Shown here piece by piece: positions 7,409-17,164 of a DNA stretch of 64,000 nucleotides. Origin of the DNA: Halorubrum salinarum (GTDB lineage: Archaea > Halobacteriota > Halobacteria > Halobacteriales > Haloferacaceae); contig NZ_CP053941.1 of NCBI RefSeq assembly GCF_013267195.1, forward strand, positions 124,001-188,000, in the 5' to 3' direction. The position numbers and the translations under genes were made by a program. The notes beneath the pieces were generated by a model. That model was given only the letters and a program-made list of their open reading frames with translations. It did no database searches and was not told the origin of the DNA. Within the stretch, counting starts at the first letter, position 1. Every line of letters starts with the position of its first letter.

Positions 7409-8947
7409 CTACTCGTCCTCCTCGTCGATCGCCCAGTTCTTCGAGCGCTCGACCGCGTCGTCCCAGCGGCTGTACAGCTTGTCGACCTCGTCCTGCGACT
7501 TCTCCGGGGTGAACTCGCGGTCGATCTGCCAGTTGTCGCGGAGCTCGTCGACGGTGTCCCAGTAGCCGACCGCGAGCCCGGCGGCGTACGCCGAGCCGAG
7601 CGCGGTGGTCTCGTCGACCTCCGGTCGCGCGATCTCCGTCTGGATGATGTCGGACTGGAGCTGACAGAGGAAGTTGTTCTTGACCGCGCCGCCGTCGACG
7701 CGGAGGCTCGTCGTCTCCACGCCGGAGTCGGCCTCCATCGCCTCGGCGATGTCGCGGGTCTGGTAGGCGATCGATTCGAGCGTCGCCCGCACGATGTGCT
7801 CCTTGCTCGTCCCGCGCGTCATCCCGACGATGGTGCCGCGGGCGCGACCGTCCCAGTGCGGGGCGCCGAGCCCCGTGAACGCCGGGACCATGTAGACGCC
7901 GTCGGTCGAGTCGACCGAGCGCGCCAGCTCCGCGGTCTGGGCCGCGTTGTTGATCAGGTCGACGTCCTCGAGCCACTCGATGGCGGCGCCGGTGATGAAG
8001 ATGGACCCTTCGAGCGCGTACTGGACGGGCTCGCCGGACATCTGGAACCCGATCGTCGTCAGCAGGCCGTGGTCGGACTCGACGGCGTCGGTCCCGGTGT
8101 TCATCAGGTAGAACGAGCCGGTGCCGTAGGTGTTCTTCGCGTCGCCCTCGTCGAAGCAGGTCTGTCCGAACAGCGCGGCCTGCTGGTCGCCCAGCGCACC
8201 CGCGACCGGGACCTCCTCGCCGAGGAAACCGTCCGCGTCGGTGTGGCCGTAGTAGTCCTCGTCGGAGGACGGCCGCACCTCGGGCACCATCTCCTTCGGC
8301 ACGTCGAACTCGTCGAGCAGCTCGTCGTCCCACTCCAGGTCCCGGATGTTGTACAGCATCGTCCGGGAGGCGTTGGTGACGTCAGTGATGTGGTTGCCCG
8401 TCAGGTTGTAGATGAGCCACGAGTCGATGGTGCCCATCACGAGTTCGCCGGCGCGGGCGCGGTCGCGCAGGTCGCCGCCGCGCGAGCTCTGCATCTTCAG
8501 CGGCTCGGCGTTGTCGAGGATCCACTCCGTCTTCGTCGCGGAGAAGTACGCGTCGGCCTCGAGGCCGGTCTTCTCGCGGATCTCCTCGACCTTGTCCGCC
8601 TCCTGAAGCTCCTCGACGCGGTCGGTCGTCCGGCGGTCCTGCCAGACGAGGGCGTTGTGGACCGGCTTCCCCGAGTCCTTGTCCCAGACGATCGTCGTCT
8701 CGCGCTGGTTGGTGATGCCGATCGCGTCGAGCTGGTCGGCGTCGAGGCCCGCGTCCGCGAGGCCGTCGAGGACGACCTGCTGGGTGTTCTCCCAGATCTC
8801 TATCGGGTCGTGCTCGACCCAACCCGGGTTCGGGTAGATCTGTTCGTGCTGTTCGTAGGCGTTCGCGACGACCTGGCCCTCGTGGTCGAACACCATGAAT
8901 CGAGTTCCGGTCGTCCCCTGGTCTATCGCACCGACGTACTGTGTCAT
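7409..8947 (-). CDS. glpK: Glycerol kinase
   Basis: 512 residues, full length for the FGGY family. The N-terminal phosphate-binding motif DQGTTGTRFMVFD begins at residue 9; WQDRRT, FTGLGAPHWDGRARG and the C-terminal DGGAVKNNFLCQLQ segment are all in order. The enzyme phosphorylates glycerol with ATP to sn-glycerol 3-phosphate, the substrate of the divergent glpABC. An AGGAGG Shine-Dalgarno element lies about 8 bases before the ATG (near 8959-8965), unusual beside the many leaderless genes here. The transcript continues into the 388-residue membrane protein. Confidence 0.97.
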   Translation of the reverse strand: MTQYVGAIDQGTTGTRFMVFDHEGQVVANAYEQHEQIYPNPGWVEHDPIEIWENTQQVVLDGLADAGLDADQLDAIGITNQRETTIVWDKDSGKPVHNALVWQDRRTTDRVEELQEADKVEEIREKTGLEADAYFSATKTEWILDNAEPLKMQSSRGGDLRDRARAGELVMGTIDSWLIYNLTGNHITDVTNASRTMLYNIRDLEWDDELLDEFDVPKEMVPEVRPSSDEDYYGHTDADGFLGEEVPVAGALGDQQAALFGQTCFDEGDAKNTYGTGSFYLMNTGTDAVESDHGLLTTIGFQMSGEPVQYALEGSIFITGAAIEWLEDVDLINNAAQTAELARSVDSTDGVYMVPAFTGLGAPHWDGRARGTIVGMTRGTSKEHIVRATLESIAYQTRDIAEAMEADSGVETTSLRVDGGAVKNNFLCQLQSDIIQTEIARPEVDETTALGSAYAAGLAVGYWDTVDELRDNWQIDREFTPEKSQDEVDKLYSRWDDAVERSKNWAIDEEDE

Positions 8948-9294
8948 GTTCTGGATCCCTCCTGTGGCGCTGGTCCGTGCGCGGCGATCGCCCGCTCGCC
9001 CTCGCCGTCGAGGGCGGTTTCGGGCCCGCGTCCGTCGCCGCGGCGCGCGACCGACCGGTCAGACCCGTCCGGAGCCGACCCGAGACGGTCGCGAAACGCG
9101 CCGCGGCATATCTTCACGGAAGCTACCACGCCAATCGTGAACATAATGTACTACCATAATAATCTTCCTGTTGAAATCCCGAGTTCGACGCGAGTGAAAA
9201 AGGCGGAGTGATAAACCCATCGGCTGTGTCAGCGATTACAGTACTTGAATGACCCTGATAGTTACTGTTGGGGCACGCCGGGAGGTAAAGTAAA
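8948..9294. promoter_or_regulatory. Divergent glpK / glpA control region
   Basis: 347 bases without a confirmed gene. The AT-rich core (9140-9170) holds TATA-like elements for leftward transcription; gtgataaac near 9208 may serve rightward transcription. An inverted repeat ACAGTA (9238-9243) / TACTGT (9263-9268) flanks 19 bases just before glpA and could bind a regulator. Shine-Dalgarno elements precede both genes (near 8959-8965 for glpK, 9281-9286 for glpA), so both transcripts carry leaders. A 66-codon frame (9144 to 8944, minus) ends in an ATGA overlap with glpK. Confidence 0.6.
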
Positions 9295-11151
9295 GTGGAC
9301 GTGGCCCAAGGGCCTCGCATGGACAGACAAGTGGACGTCGTGGTCGTCGGTGGGGGGTCGACGGGGTGCGGCGTCGTCAGGGACCTGGCGCGGCGCGGGC
9401 TCGATACGGTCCTCGTCGAGAAGGGGAACCTGACGCACGGCACGACCGGACGGATGCACGGACTCCTTCACAGCGGGGGGCGGTACGCGGTCTCCGACCA
9501 GAAGAGCGCGAAGGAGTGTATCGAGGAGAACAGGGTGCTGCGCGACATCGCGTCCCACTGCGTCGAGGAGACGGGCGGGATGTTCGTCAAGCGGCCTGAG
9601 GACTCCGAGGAGTACTTCCAAGAGAAGCTGGAGGGCTGTAAGGCGTGCGACATCCCGGTCGAGGTGATCGACGGGGAGGAGGCGCGGCGCCGCGAGCCGT
9701 ACCTCGCGCGCGACGTGGAGAAGGCGATCGCCCTGCCGGACGGCGCGGTCGACCCCTTCCGGCTCTGCGTGTCGAATGCCGCGGACGCCCGGGAGCACGG
9801 CGCGCGGATCGAGACGCACGCCCCGGTGACGGACGTGCTCGTCGAGGACGGGGAAGTCGTCGGCGTCGAGATCGAACACGAGACCGGGCCGGGCAAGCGC
9901 GTCCACCGCGAGCCGGGGACGACCGAGGAGATCCGCGCGCGCCACGTCGTCAACGCCACGGGCGCGTGGGCGGGCAACGTCGGCGAGATGGCCGGCGTCG
10001 ACGTGGAGGTGCGCCCCTCGAAGGGCGTGATGACGGTGATGAACACCCGGCAGGTCGACACCGTGATCAACCGCTGCCGGCCGAAGGGCGACGCCGACAT
10101 CATCGTCCCCCACGAGACCGCCTGTATCCTCGGCACGACCGACGAGGAGGTCGACGACCCGGAGGACTACCCCGAGGAGGAGTGGGAGGTCGACCTGATG
10201 ATCGAGACGCTCTCGGAGCTCGTCCCGGCGCTCGAAGACGCGCGGACGCTCCGCTCGTTCTGGGGCGTCCGCCCGCTGTACGAGCCGCCGGGGACGGGCA
10301 CCGAGGACCCGACGGACATCACGCGCGACTACTTCCTCCTCGACCACGGCGACCGCGACGACCTCCCCGGCATGACGACCATCGTCGGCGGGAAGCTCAC
10401 CACCTACCGGATGATGGCCGAGTCCATCTCCGACCACGTGTGCGAGACGCTCGGCCACGAGGCGACCTGCGACACCGCCGACGCGCCGCTCCCGGGCTCG
10501 GAGAGCGAGGCCCGCATGGAGGAGCTGATGGACGAGTTCGGCCTGCGCTCGCCGGTCGCGCGCCGCTCGGGCCAGCGGCTCGGCTCCCGGGCCGACGACG
10601 TGCTCGACGAGTACGACCCGAACCCGATCGTCTGTAACTGCGAGAGCGTCACCCGCGCGGAGGTCCAGGACGCGATCGGGGAGGCCGGCTCCGACCTCAA
10701 CGCGGTCCGCCTCCGCACCCGCGCCTCGATGGGGAACTGCCAGGGCGGCTTCTGTACTCACCGGATCGCCGCGGAGCTCGCCGAGGAGTACCCCGAGCCC
10801 GTCGTGCGCGACGCCGAGGACGAGCTGTACCAGGAGCGCTGGAAGGGCCAGCGCCACGCGCTGTGGGGCGAGCAGCTCTCGCAGGCAATGTTGAACCACA
10901 TGCTCCACGCGACCACGATGAACCGCGACGGCGACCCCGCGAACCTCGACGAGAAGGTCGACTTCGGCGCGTTCGACGCGGGCGCGGGGGCGCCGAGCCC
11001 GGGCGATTCCGACGGCGAGACCGGGACCGCCGCGGCGGACGGTGGCCGCGCAAGCGACGACGCGGCGACCGACGGCGGCCGCGCAGACGACGACGCGGTC
11101 ACGGACGGTGGCCGCGCAAGCGACGACGCGGCGACCGACGGAGGTCGCTGA
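9295..11151 (+). CDS. glpA: Anaerobic glycerol-3-phosphate dehydrogenase subunit A
   Basis: 618 residues. The FAD motif [12 protein letters not shown] lies near residues 15-26, followed by the [23 protein letters not shown] block typical of GlpA/GlpD. A C-terminal BFD-like [2Fe-2S] domain carries CNCES (about 446) and GNCQGGFC (about 480). GlpA oxidises glycerol 3-phosphate to dihydroxyacetone phosphate. I chose the GTG at 9295 because GGAGGT sits 8 bases upstream; the ATG at 9319 is the alternative. The tail carries three and a third copies of an 11-residue [11 protein letters not shown] repeat. The stop overlaps the glpB ATG by one base. Confidence 0.95.
   Translation: MDVAQGPRMDRQVDVVVVGGGSTGCGVVRDLARRGLDTVLVEKGNLTHGTTGRMHGLLHSGGRYAVSDQKSAKECIEENRVLRDIASHCVEETGGMFVKRPEDSEEYFQEKLEGCKACDIPVEVIDGEEARRREPYLARDVEKAIALPDGAVDPFRLCVSNAADAREHGARIETHAPVTDVLVEDGEVVGVEIEHETGPGKRVHREPGTTEEIRARHVVNATGAWAGNVGEMAGVDVEVRPSKGVMTVMNTRQVDTVINRCRPKGDADIIVPHETACILGTTDEEVDDPEDYPEEEWEVDLMIETLSELVPALEDARTLRSFWGVRPLYEPPGTGTEDPTDITRDYFLLDHGDRDDLPGMTTIVGGKLTTYRMMAESISDHVCETLGHEATCDTADAPLPGSESEARMEELMDEFGLRSPVARRSGQRLGSRADDVLDEYDPNPIVCNCESVTRAEVQDAIGEAGSDLNAVRLRTRASMGNCQGGFCTHRIAAELAEEYPEPVVRDAEDELYQERWKGQRHALWGEQLSQAMLNHMLHATTMNRDGDPANLDEKVDFGAFDAGAGAPSPGDSDGETGTAAADGGRASDDAATDGGRADDDAVTDGGRASDDAATDGGR
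11041..11148 (+). repeat. 33-base tandem repeat in the 3' end of glpA
   Basis: Three units of 33 bases (11041-11073, 11074-11106, 11107-11139) and a 9-base partial fourth. Units 1 and 3 are identical. Each encodes GG-R-A-S/D-DDA-A/V-TD, adding an acidic, flexible tail after the BFD domain. As a multiple of three, copy-number change would keep the frame. Confidence 0.9.
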
Positions 11152-12530
11152 TGGCGATCAACAGCGACGTGCTCGTGATCGGCGGCGGGCTCGCCGCGGT
11201 CACGGCCGCGGTGTCGGCCGCCCGCGAGGGCGCGGACGTGCGGCTCGTCTCTCACAAGGCGAGCACGCTGCGGCAGGCCTCCGGGCTGATCGACGCGCTC
11301 GGCTACGTCCCGGCGACCGAGCCGGCGAAACCGCTCCGCGACGGGCCGCCGACCGCGGGCCGCGAGCTCGACCGCGACGAGTGGCCGGACCCGGAGGGGC
11401 CGCTCGCGGACCCGTTCGAGGGGATCGAGCGCCTGCCGGAGTCGCACCCGTACCAAGTGGTCGGCGCGGACGCGCTCCGCGACGGGCTCGCTCTGTTCGA
11501 CGACCTCGCGGGTGACGCCTACCGCGGGGGCCACACCGACCGCAACGCGCTCGTCCCGACGTTCGGCGGCGCGGTGAAGCCGACGGCGCGGTACCCGGCC
11601 GCGGCCGAGGCCGGGCTCGCGAGCGACGAGCGGCCGATGCTGATCGTCGGGTTCCGGTCGCTGACCGAGTACGACGCGCGCGCCTTCGCCGGGCGCTTGG
11701 AGGCCGCCGGCGTCCCGTTCGACGTGGCCGGCGCTGAGGTCGAGTTCGCGGAGGCGTTCCGGGCCGACGCGAAGATCACCCGGCTCGCGAAGGCGCTCGA
11801 CCACGACGAGGACATCGACGGCGTCCCGGCCCGCGAGGCGCTGGCGAAGGCGGTCGCGCCGCACCTCCACGACGTGGTCGACGCGGACGGCGGCGTGGAC
11901 CGCGTCGAGCGCGTCGGCTTCCCGGCGTTCCTCGGCGACGACCGGGGCGACGAGGTGCGCGCGGAGCTCGCCGACCGGCTCGGCGCCGACGTGTTCGAGG
12001 TCCCGATGGGACCGCCGAGCCTCCCGGGCCTGCGGCTAGAGGACCGCCTGTTCGACGCGCTCGACGCCGAGGGCGTGCGGTTCGAGACCGGCAACCCCGT
12101 CGTCGGCGTCGAATCCGCGAGCGACGGGCGGGTCGAGGCGGTCGCGGTCGACCGGAAGGGTCGGACGGCGCCGTACGGAGCCGACGCGTTCGTGCTGGCG
12201 ACCGGGGGGCTCGTCGGGAAGGGGCTCGACTCCGACCGCGAGGGCGTCCGCGAGCCCGTCTTCGACCTGTACGTCGACCAGCCGGACGACCGGTACGAGT
12301 GGTTCGTCGACGACGCGTTCGGCGACCAGCCGTACGCGCGGTTCGGCGTCCGGCCCGACGAGCGGTGTCGGCCCACGGACGCCGACGGGGAGGCGCAGTA
12401 CGAGAACGTGTTCGCGGCCGGCGGCGTCGTCGGCGGCGCGGACGCGGCGCGGGAGAAGTCCGCGAGCGGGGTGTCGCTCGCGACCGGCCTCGCGGCCGGG
12501 CGGCAGGCGGCGACGGAGGCGAGCCAATGA
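11151..12530 (+). CDS. glpB: Anaerobic glycerol-3-phosphate dehydrogenase subunit B
   Basis: 459 residues starting [20 protein letters not shown], with the FAD-binding GGGLAA at about 10-15 and a C-terminal NVFAAGGVVGG motif. GlpB is the flavoprotein that passes electrons from GlpA to GlpC. Its ATG shares one base with the glpA stop and its stop overlaps glpC by four bases (ATGA), so the three subunits are translationally coupled. Length and order match bacterial-type GlpABC found in haloarchaea. Confidence 0.93.
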   Translation: MAINSDVLVIGGGLAAVTAAVSAAREGADVRLVSHKASTLRQASGLIDALGYVPATEPAKPLRDGPPTAGRELDRDEWPDPEGPLADPFEGIERLPESHPYQVVGADALRDGLALFDDLAGDAYRGGHTDRNALVPTFGGAVKPTARYPAAAEAGLASDERPMLIVGFRSLTEYDARAFAGRLEAAGVPFDVAGAEVEFAEAFRADAKITRLAKALDHDEDIDGVPAREALAKAVAPHLHDVVDADGGVDRVERVGFPAFLGDDRGDEVRAELADRLGADVFEVPMGPPSLPGLRLEDRLFDALDAEGVRFETGNPVVGVESASDGRVEAVAVDRKGRTAPYGADAFVLATGGLVGKGLDSDREGVREPVFDLYVDQPDDRYEWFVDDAFGDQPYARFGVRPDERCRPTDADGEAQYENVFAAGGVVGGADAAREKSASGVSLATGLAAGRQAATEASQ

Positions 12531-14095
12531 CACGAGACACGGCGGACGACGGCGACGGGGGAGACGCGAACGGGACGACCGAACCGAGCGGCGGACGCGG
12601 CGGGGGCCGCGGGCGCGCCGGGTGCGGGAACTGCGGCTGCGGGGAGCCGAGCCCGGGCGTCCCCGAGGCGGGCCGCGACGAGCAGCCGTCGATATTCGTT
12701 CCTGACGAGGGGGAGGTCCCGGACGACGGCGCGGGGGCGGCCGCGGACCCCGCCGGCGCCGCGGAGCGCGCCGCCACCGACGGCGGCGTCGAGAGCGCGT
12801 CGGGCGGCAGCGACTCGACCGAGCTCGACCCGGACGCGTACGACCCGGTGGACGTGTTCCCCGGCGGCGACCTCGACCTCCGCGAGGGGGCCGACTCCTG
12901 TTACAAGTGCACGAGCTGCGACACCTCCTGTCCGGTGGCGGAGGTCGACGACGAGTTCCCCGGGCCGAAGTTCCAGGGCCCGGAGCAGTGGCGGCTCAAG
13001 CGGAAGGACGACCACGACATCGACGAGTCGATCACCTCCTGTTCGAACTGCATGCGCTGTGACGACGCCTGCCCCTCCGGGGTGCCGCTCTCGCAGATGC
13101 ACAACGAGGCGCGCGGGCAGTTCGTCGAGCGGCAGATGGAGAAGCTCTCGATGGAGTACATTCGGAACCGAATCTTGGCCAACTACCGCACCTCGGCGAG
13201 CCTCGCGAGCATGTTCCCGCGGACGGCGTCGTTCGCGATGAACTTCGGGCCCGCCCGGTGGGCGATGGAGAAGGTGATGGGGATCCCCAAGGAGCGCGAC
13301 TTCCCCGAGTTCGCCACGGAGACGTTCCGCGAGTGGTGGAAGGCGCGCGGCGGCGCGCAGGTCGAAAATCCCGACAAGCGCGTGGCCTACTTCCACGGCT
13401 GTTACTCCAACTACAACACCCCCGAGGTCGGGAAGGCCATGGTCCGCGTCTACGAGCACTTCGGCTACGAGGTCATGGTGCCGCCCCAGAAGTGCTCGGG
13501 CACGCCGATGTTCGCGAACGGGATGCTGAAGGACGCCCGGCGCCACGCCGAGACGAACGTCGAGAACCTCGTCGAGGCCATCGGCGAGGGCGCGGACGTG
13601 ATCGCCTCCTGTACCTCCTGTTCGATGTCGCTGCGCCAGGAGTACCCGGAGCTGTTCGACCTCCACGGCATCGAGGACCTCGCCGAGCACACCTTCGAGG
13701 CGCTGGAGTACCTCCGGATCCACGAGGACCTGGAGGGCGAACTCGACGCGGCCGGCGGGCTCGACGACGAGCGCGCGTTCGCGTACCACGCGCCGTGCCA
13801 CGCGCGCAACCAGGGCCTCTCCCGGCAGGCGGTCGAGACGTTCCGGGACGTCGACGGCGTTCGGATGGAGGACGTGGGCGACTCCTGTTCGGGGATCTCC
13901 GGGACGTACGGATGGAAGGAGGAGAAGTACGAGAAGTCGATGGAGATCGGCGCGGAGATGTTCGAGCACATGGAGGACGCCGAGGGCGAGGTCGGCATGA
14001 CGGAGTGCCCGACCTGCGCGATGCAGATGGAGCACGGCACCGGCTACGAGATCGAACACCCCCTCCAGCTGCTCGAGGACGCGCTCGGCGCGTAG
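12527..14095 (+). CDS. glpC: Anaerobic glycerol-3-phosphate dehydrogenase subunit C
   Basis: 522 residues. Two ferredoxin-type 4Fe-4S motifs CYKCTSCDTSCP (about 125) and CSNCMRCDDACP (about 172) precede two CCG-type domains, with HGCYSNYNTPEVG near 290, CHARNQG near 424, SCSGISGTYG near 455 and CPTC near 498. GlpC anchors the complex and hands electrons to menaquinone. The first 120 residues are an odd low-complexity acidic/Gly extension with a CGNCGCG cluster at 33-39. This extension is longer than in the bacterial protein. Confidence 0.93.
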   Translation: MTRDTADDGDGGDANGTTEPSGGRGGGRGRAGCGNCGCGEPSPGVPEAGRDEQPSIFVPDEGEVPDDGAGAAADPAGAAERAATDGGVESASGGSDSTELDPDAYDPVDVFPGGDLDLREGADSCYKCTSCDTSCPVAEVDDEFPGPKFQGPEQWRLKRKDDHDIDESITSCSNCMRCDDACPSGVPLSQMHNEARGQFVERQMEKLSMEYIRNRILANYRTSASLASMFPRTASFAMNFGPARWAMEKVMGIPKERDFPEFATETFREWWKARGGAQVENPDKRVAYFHGCYSNYNTPEVGKAMVRVYEHFGYEVMVPPQKCSGTPMFANGMLKDARRHAETNVENLVEAIGEGADVIASCTSCSMSLRQEYPELFDLHGIEDLAEHTFEALEYLRIHEDLEGELDAAGGLDDERAFAYHAPCHARNQGLSRQAVETFRDVDGVRMEDVGDSCSGISGTYGWKEEKYEKSMEIGAEMFEHMEDAEGEVGMTECPTCAMQMEHGTGYEIEHPLQLLEDALGA

Positions 14096-14245
14096 GTGGG
14101 GCCGCCCCCGGCAGGGGTCAACGCCGCCGGGACAGCGCCCCTCGCGGACCGCGCTTACGACGCGTCTCGTAGCCTGCGCTGTTCGTTCTCAGGTACGATA
14201 ACCGCGTGGGAATCCTTATGGGGGGAACCCCCTCAGTCGGGACAC

Positions 14246-15256
14246 GTGACGCTCGAACAGTTTCTCGATCGCTTCGACGGTCCCGAGCGGTCCGTGGTCA
14301 TCGTCAACCGAACCGACCCGGACCCCGTCTTGAACATGCTCGTGGACACGTTCGGCGACGACGCAGTGCGGGTCGTGGAGGGCCGGGTGGTCGAGGGCCC
14401 GGACGACCCCGACGCGGGCGGCGCCGGGGGGGACGGCCGGCTGACCGACGGCTCCGGGGCCCCGCGGCTCGATCGGACGAGCGGTCTCACAGCGCGAGAA
14501 CTGGCGACGAACGCGGTCGTCGACGGGGAGGGCGACGCCGTCCCGTCGCTCGACGTCGAGGTGCTCCGCCGCCACGAGGACGTGCCGTTCGACGGCGGTG
14601 ACCCCTCCGACATCGAGAACCTCGTGCTGCTCATGGAGGACGACGAGGTGGTCGCCGGCTCGACGCTCGGCGAGCTCGGCGACGCGGTGCTGTTCGTCAA
14701 CTCCGACCTGTACATCACCGGCAGCCGGTCGCTCTCCGACGTGGAGCTTCCCTCGGTGATAAGCGGCCTCGACGACGCGACGTTCACGCTCCGCGGGTAC
14801 CCCGAGTCGAACCGACAGAAGCTGCTGCTCATCACCATCTCGCGGTTCATCGAGCGGGCGGCGTGGACCGCCGGCGACGGCACCCTGCGCTCGTCGTTCC
14901 AGCGGCTCTCGCGCATCGACGACGAGGTCGGCACGCGGGAGGTGTACGAGCGCGTCGCCGACACCGGCGTCGACACGCACCTATACGGCGTGCCCGACGA
15001 ACTCCCGCAGGACCTCGACGCGGTGATACACGCCGGGAGCGACCCCGATTTCACCGACAGCTGGTTCGTGGTGTACCGGCCCCCGGAGGGACCGCACCCC
15101 GCGCGGAGCGACCCGGAAAGCGACCTCGTCCGGGGGGTCGAGGGGGGCGTCGGACTGCTCGCGGTCGAGACGGAGCCGCGCGTCTGGCGCGGCCTCTGGA
15201 CGTTCGACGCGGACCGCGTCTCGCGGATAAATCGGTACATCGAGCGCAACCTGTAG
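14246..15256 (+). CDS. DICT sensory domain-containing protein
   Basis: About 336 residues. The C-terminal part (VYERVADTGVDTHLYGVPDELP onward) matches the DICT ligand-sensing domain that haloarchaea often join to regulators. The N-terminal half contains LTARELATNAVV and a domain with ELPSVISGLDDATFTLRG. I chose the GTG at 14246 (VTLEQFLDRFDG) since a TATA-like tccttatg lies at 14213-14220, near 26-33 bases upstream. The frame opens earlier at 14096, but that part looks non-conserved. It follows glpC with a 150-base gap and has its own promoter. Confidence 0.75.
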   Translation: MTLEQFLDRFDGPERSVVIVNRTDPDPVLNMLVDTFGDDAVRVVEGRVVEGPDDPDAGGAGGDGRLTDGSGAPRLDRTSGLTARELATNAVVDGEGDAVPSLDVEVLRRHEDVPFDGGDPSDIENLVLLMEDDEVVAGSTLGELGDAVLFVNSDLYITGSRSLSDVELPSVISGLDDATFTLRGYPESNRQKLLLITISRFIERAAWTAGDGTLRSSFQRLSRIDDEVGTREVYERVADTGVDTHLYGVPDELPQDLDAVIHAGSDPDFTDSWFVVYRPPEGPHPARSDPESDLVRGVEGGVGLLAVETEPRVWRGLWTFDADRVSRINRYIERNL

Positions 15257-15337
15257 GCCGATCGAGGATTTCCTCCCGCCGGCGACCGGTCGTATCCAAC
15301 CCGTGCGTTCATATTCTCGGAGCGGTGACGGGCGGCC

Positions 15338-16744
15338 ATGTTCACGGAGCGGTCCGCGCTCGTCGACGACGGGCGCCCGATGCGCGGGTACGGCGTCGCG
15401 GTGACGCCCGGCCGCGACGGGCCGCTCGTCTTCGTCGCCGGCTACGGCGAGCCGAACCGGCTGTACGCCCGCGAGGGGGGCCGCTTTTCCGACACCGCCT
15501 GCGGCATCGTCGCCGACGGAACCCACCACGGGATGGGGGTGTGCGCGTCCGACCTCGACGCAGACGGGTGCGAGGAGGTGTACGTCCACAACTGCGCGCG
15601 CGGCGTCGACGGCGGCGACCCCGACCTGCTCTTGAGTCGCCTGGAGGCCGACAGGTACCGCTGGACGGACGTGTTCGCGCGCGAGGTGAACGCCGACCGC
15701 ATCGACGTGCGCGCCGGGCGCTCCGTCGCCGCGCTCGACCGACTGGGGACCGGTCGCTACGGCGTCGCAGTCTCCGGCTACGCCGCCCCGCTCGCGTTCT
15801 ACGAACTCGGCGACGACGGCGAAGTGACCGACATGGCCGAGGCGGTCGGCCTGGAGGTCGACGGGGGGTGCCGGTCGCTGCTCGCGGTCCCGTACCGCTC
15901 GCGCGAGGGCGACCTCTTCGCGGGGGTCGAGGGGGGACCGAACCGGCTGTTCAGCAACCGGGACGGGCACTACGACCGGACCGACGGCGGCCCCGACCTC
16001 TCGGACCCCGGCGGCGACACGCGAGGCGCCGCGCTCGTCGACGAGGGCGGGACGTTCGCGCTCGCGGTCGGCAACGAGTCGGCGCCGAGCCGGCTGCTCC
16101 GCTGCTCTCCCGACGGCGGCTACGACGACGTGGCCCCCGACGCGCTCCGCGACGTTGGGCCGGTCCGGACCGTCGTCGCGGCGGACTTCGACAACGACGG
16201 CCGCGAGGAGCTCTTCTTCAACGTCTGCGGCGCGGAGAACCGGCTGTTCGAGCGCGTGGATCGGCCCTGGGGGCCGCCACAGTGGGAGCCCGCGGACCTC
16301 GGGGCCGCCGCGGAGCCGGACGGGTTCGGCACGGGGGCGGTGGCGGCCGACCTCGACGGCGACGGCGCGCTGGAGCTCCTCGTGGTCCACGGCGAGGTCG
16401 CCGCCCAGCCCGTGACCGCCTACGGCGTCGCCGACGCGCCCGACGCCGGGTGGCTGCGCGTGCGCCCGACGACGCGACACGGCGCCCCGGCGCGCGGCGC
16501 CGTCGCCACCCTGGAGACGACCGAGGGCGTCCAGCGGCGGACGGTCGACGCGGGGGGCGGCTGCCTCTGTCAGACGGAGCCGGTCGCGCACTTCGGGCTC
16601 GGCGGCGCGGAGCCGCTGCGCGTCGACGTGCGGTGGCCGGACGGGCGCGAGCGGACCGTCGTCGGCCCGAGCGCCGACCGGGAGATAACGGTCAGACACC
16701 CGTCTCGGAAGGCGACGGACCGCGACGCCCGGACGCGGCGGTAG
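15338..16744 (+). CDS. CRTAC1-like FG-GAP/UnbV repeat protein
   Basis: 468 residues. Calcium-binding FG-GAP-type repeats recur as DLDADGCEEVYVHN (about 71), DFDNDGREELFFNV (about 284) and DLDGDGALELLVVHG (about 338), and an ASPIC/UnbV domain ends the protein (VRWPDGRERTVVGPS, about 430). Such beta-propeller proteins usually bind calcium and ligands outside the cell. This one begins MFTERSALVDDG with no Sec or Tat signal, so either it is cytoplasmic or it is exported unusually. Function unknown. Confidence 0.8.
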   Translation: MFTERSALVDDGRPMRGYGVAVTPGRDGPLVFVAGYGEPNRLYAREGGRFSDTACGIVADGTHHGMGVCASDLDADGCEEVYVHNCARGVDGGDPDLLLSRLEADRYRWTDVFAREVNADRIDVRAGRSVAALDRLGTGRYGVAVSGYAAPLAFYELGDDGEVTDMAEAVGLEVDGGCRSLLAVPYRSREGDLFAGVEGGPNRLFSNRDGHYDRTDGGPDLSDPGGDTRGAALVDEGGTFALAVGNESAPSRLLRCSPDGGYDDVAPDALRDVGPVRTVVAADFDNDGREELFFNVCGAENRLFERVDRPWGPPQWEPADLGAAAEPDGFGTGAVAADLDGDGALELLVVHGEVAAQPVTAYGVADAPDAGWLRVRPTTRHGAPARGAVATLETTEGVQRRTVDAGGGCLCQTEPVAHFGLGGAEPLRVDVRWPDGRERTVVGPSADREITVRHPSRKATDRDARTRR

Positions 16745-16848
16745 CGGCCGAGCGGCCCCGAGCGGAGGCCCGCCGGCGCGGCGGCGGCCGCCGTGGCCAG
16801 AACTGCCGCCCTTCGCGGGTTCAAGTGTCCCCGGGCGTACGGGGAGGT

Positions 16849-17049
16849 ATGGTGGATCCGACCTCGGAGCTCGAGGAGGACGTCGACGAGGAGTCCGCGC
16901 CGCGCTGCGCGACGTGCGGCGAGCCGGCGCTGGGGACCGGACACCGAACGGTCACGTGGGTCGACGGCGGCGACGCCGTCCACCGACACTTCTGTTCGCC
17001 GTCGTGCCGCGCGGGCTGGGACGACGAGCGGCCCTCCGCGGGCGGGTAG
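16849..17049 (+). CDS. DUF7576-type small zinc-finger protein
   Basis: A 66-residue protein starting MVDPTSELEEDVDEES. Cys20/Cys23 (CATC) and Cys49/Cys53 (FCSPSC) form a four-Cys zinc site, with HRHF in between. This is a haloarchaea-specific family. Its function is unknown; DNA, RNA or protein binding are all possible. The larger open frame running in from upstream is not coding. Confidence 0.75.
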   Translation: MVDPTSELEEDVDEESAPRCATCGEPALGTGHRTVTWVDGGDAVHRHFCSPSCRAGWDDERPSAGG

Positions 17050-17164
17050 TCGGGGAACGACGGCGCGACGACCGGGGCGGTGACCGGAGGGCGGACGCGA
17101 CGACGCGGCGCGACGGTTGGTGACGGCGGGAGGCTTTTTGCCCGCGGGGGTGGTAGCGTTCGGT

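Noticed and set aside
11519-14059. 846-codon minus-strand ORF over glpB and glpC
   Set aside because: It is antisense to well-recognised genes; its protein is Arg/Ala/Val-rich without motifs. Long antisense frames are expected at this GC content.
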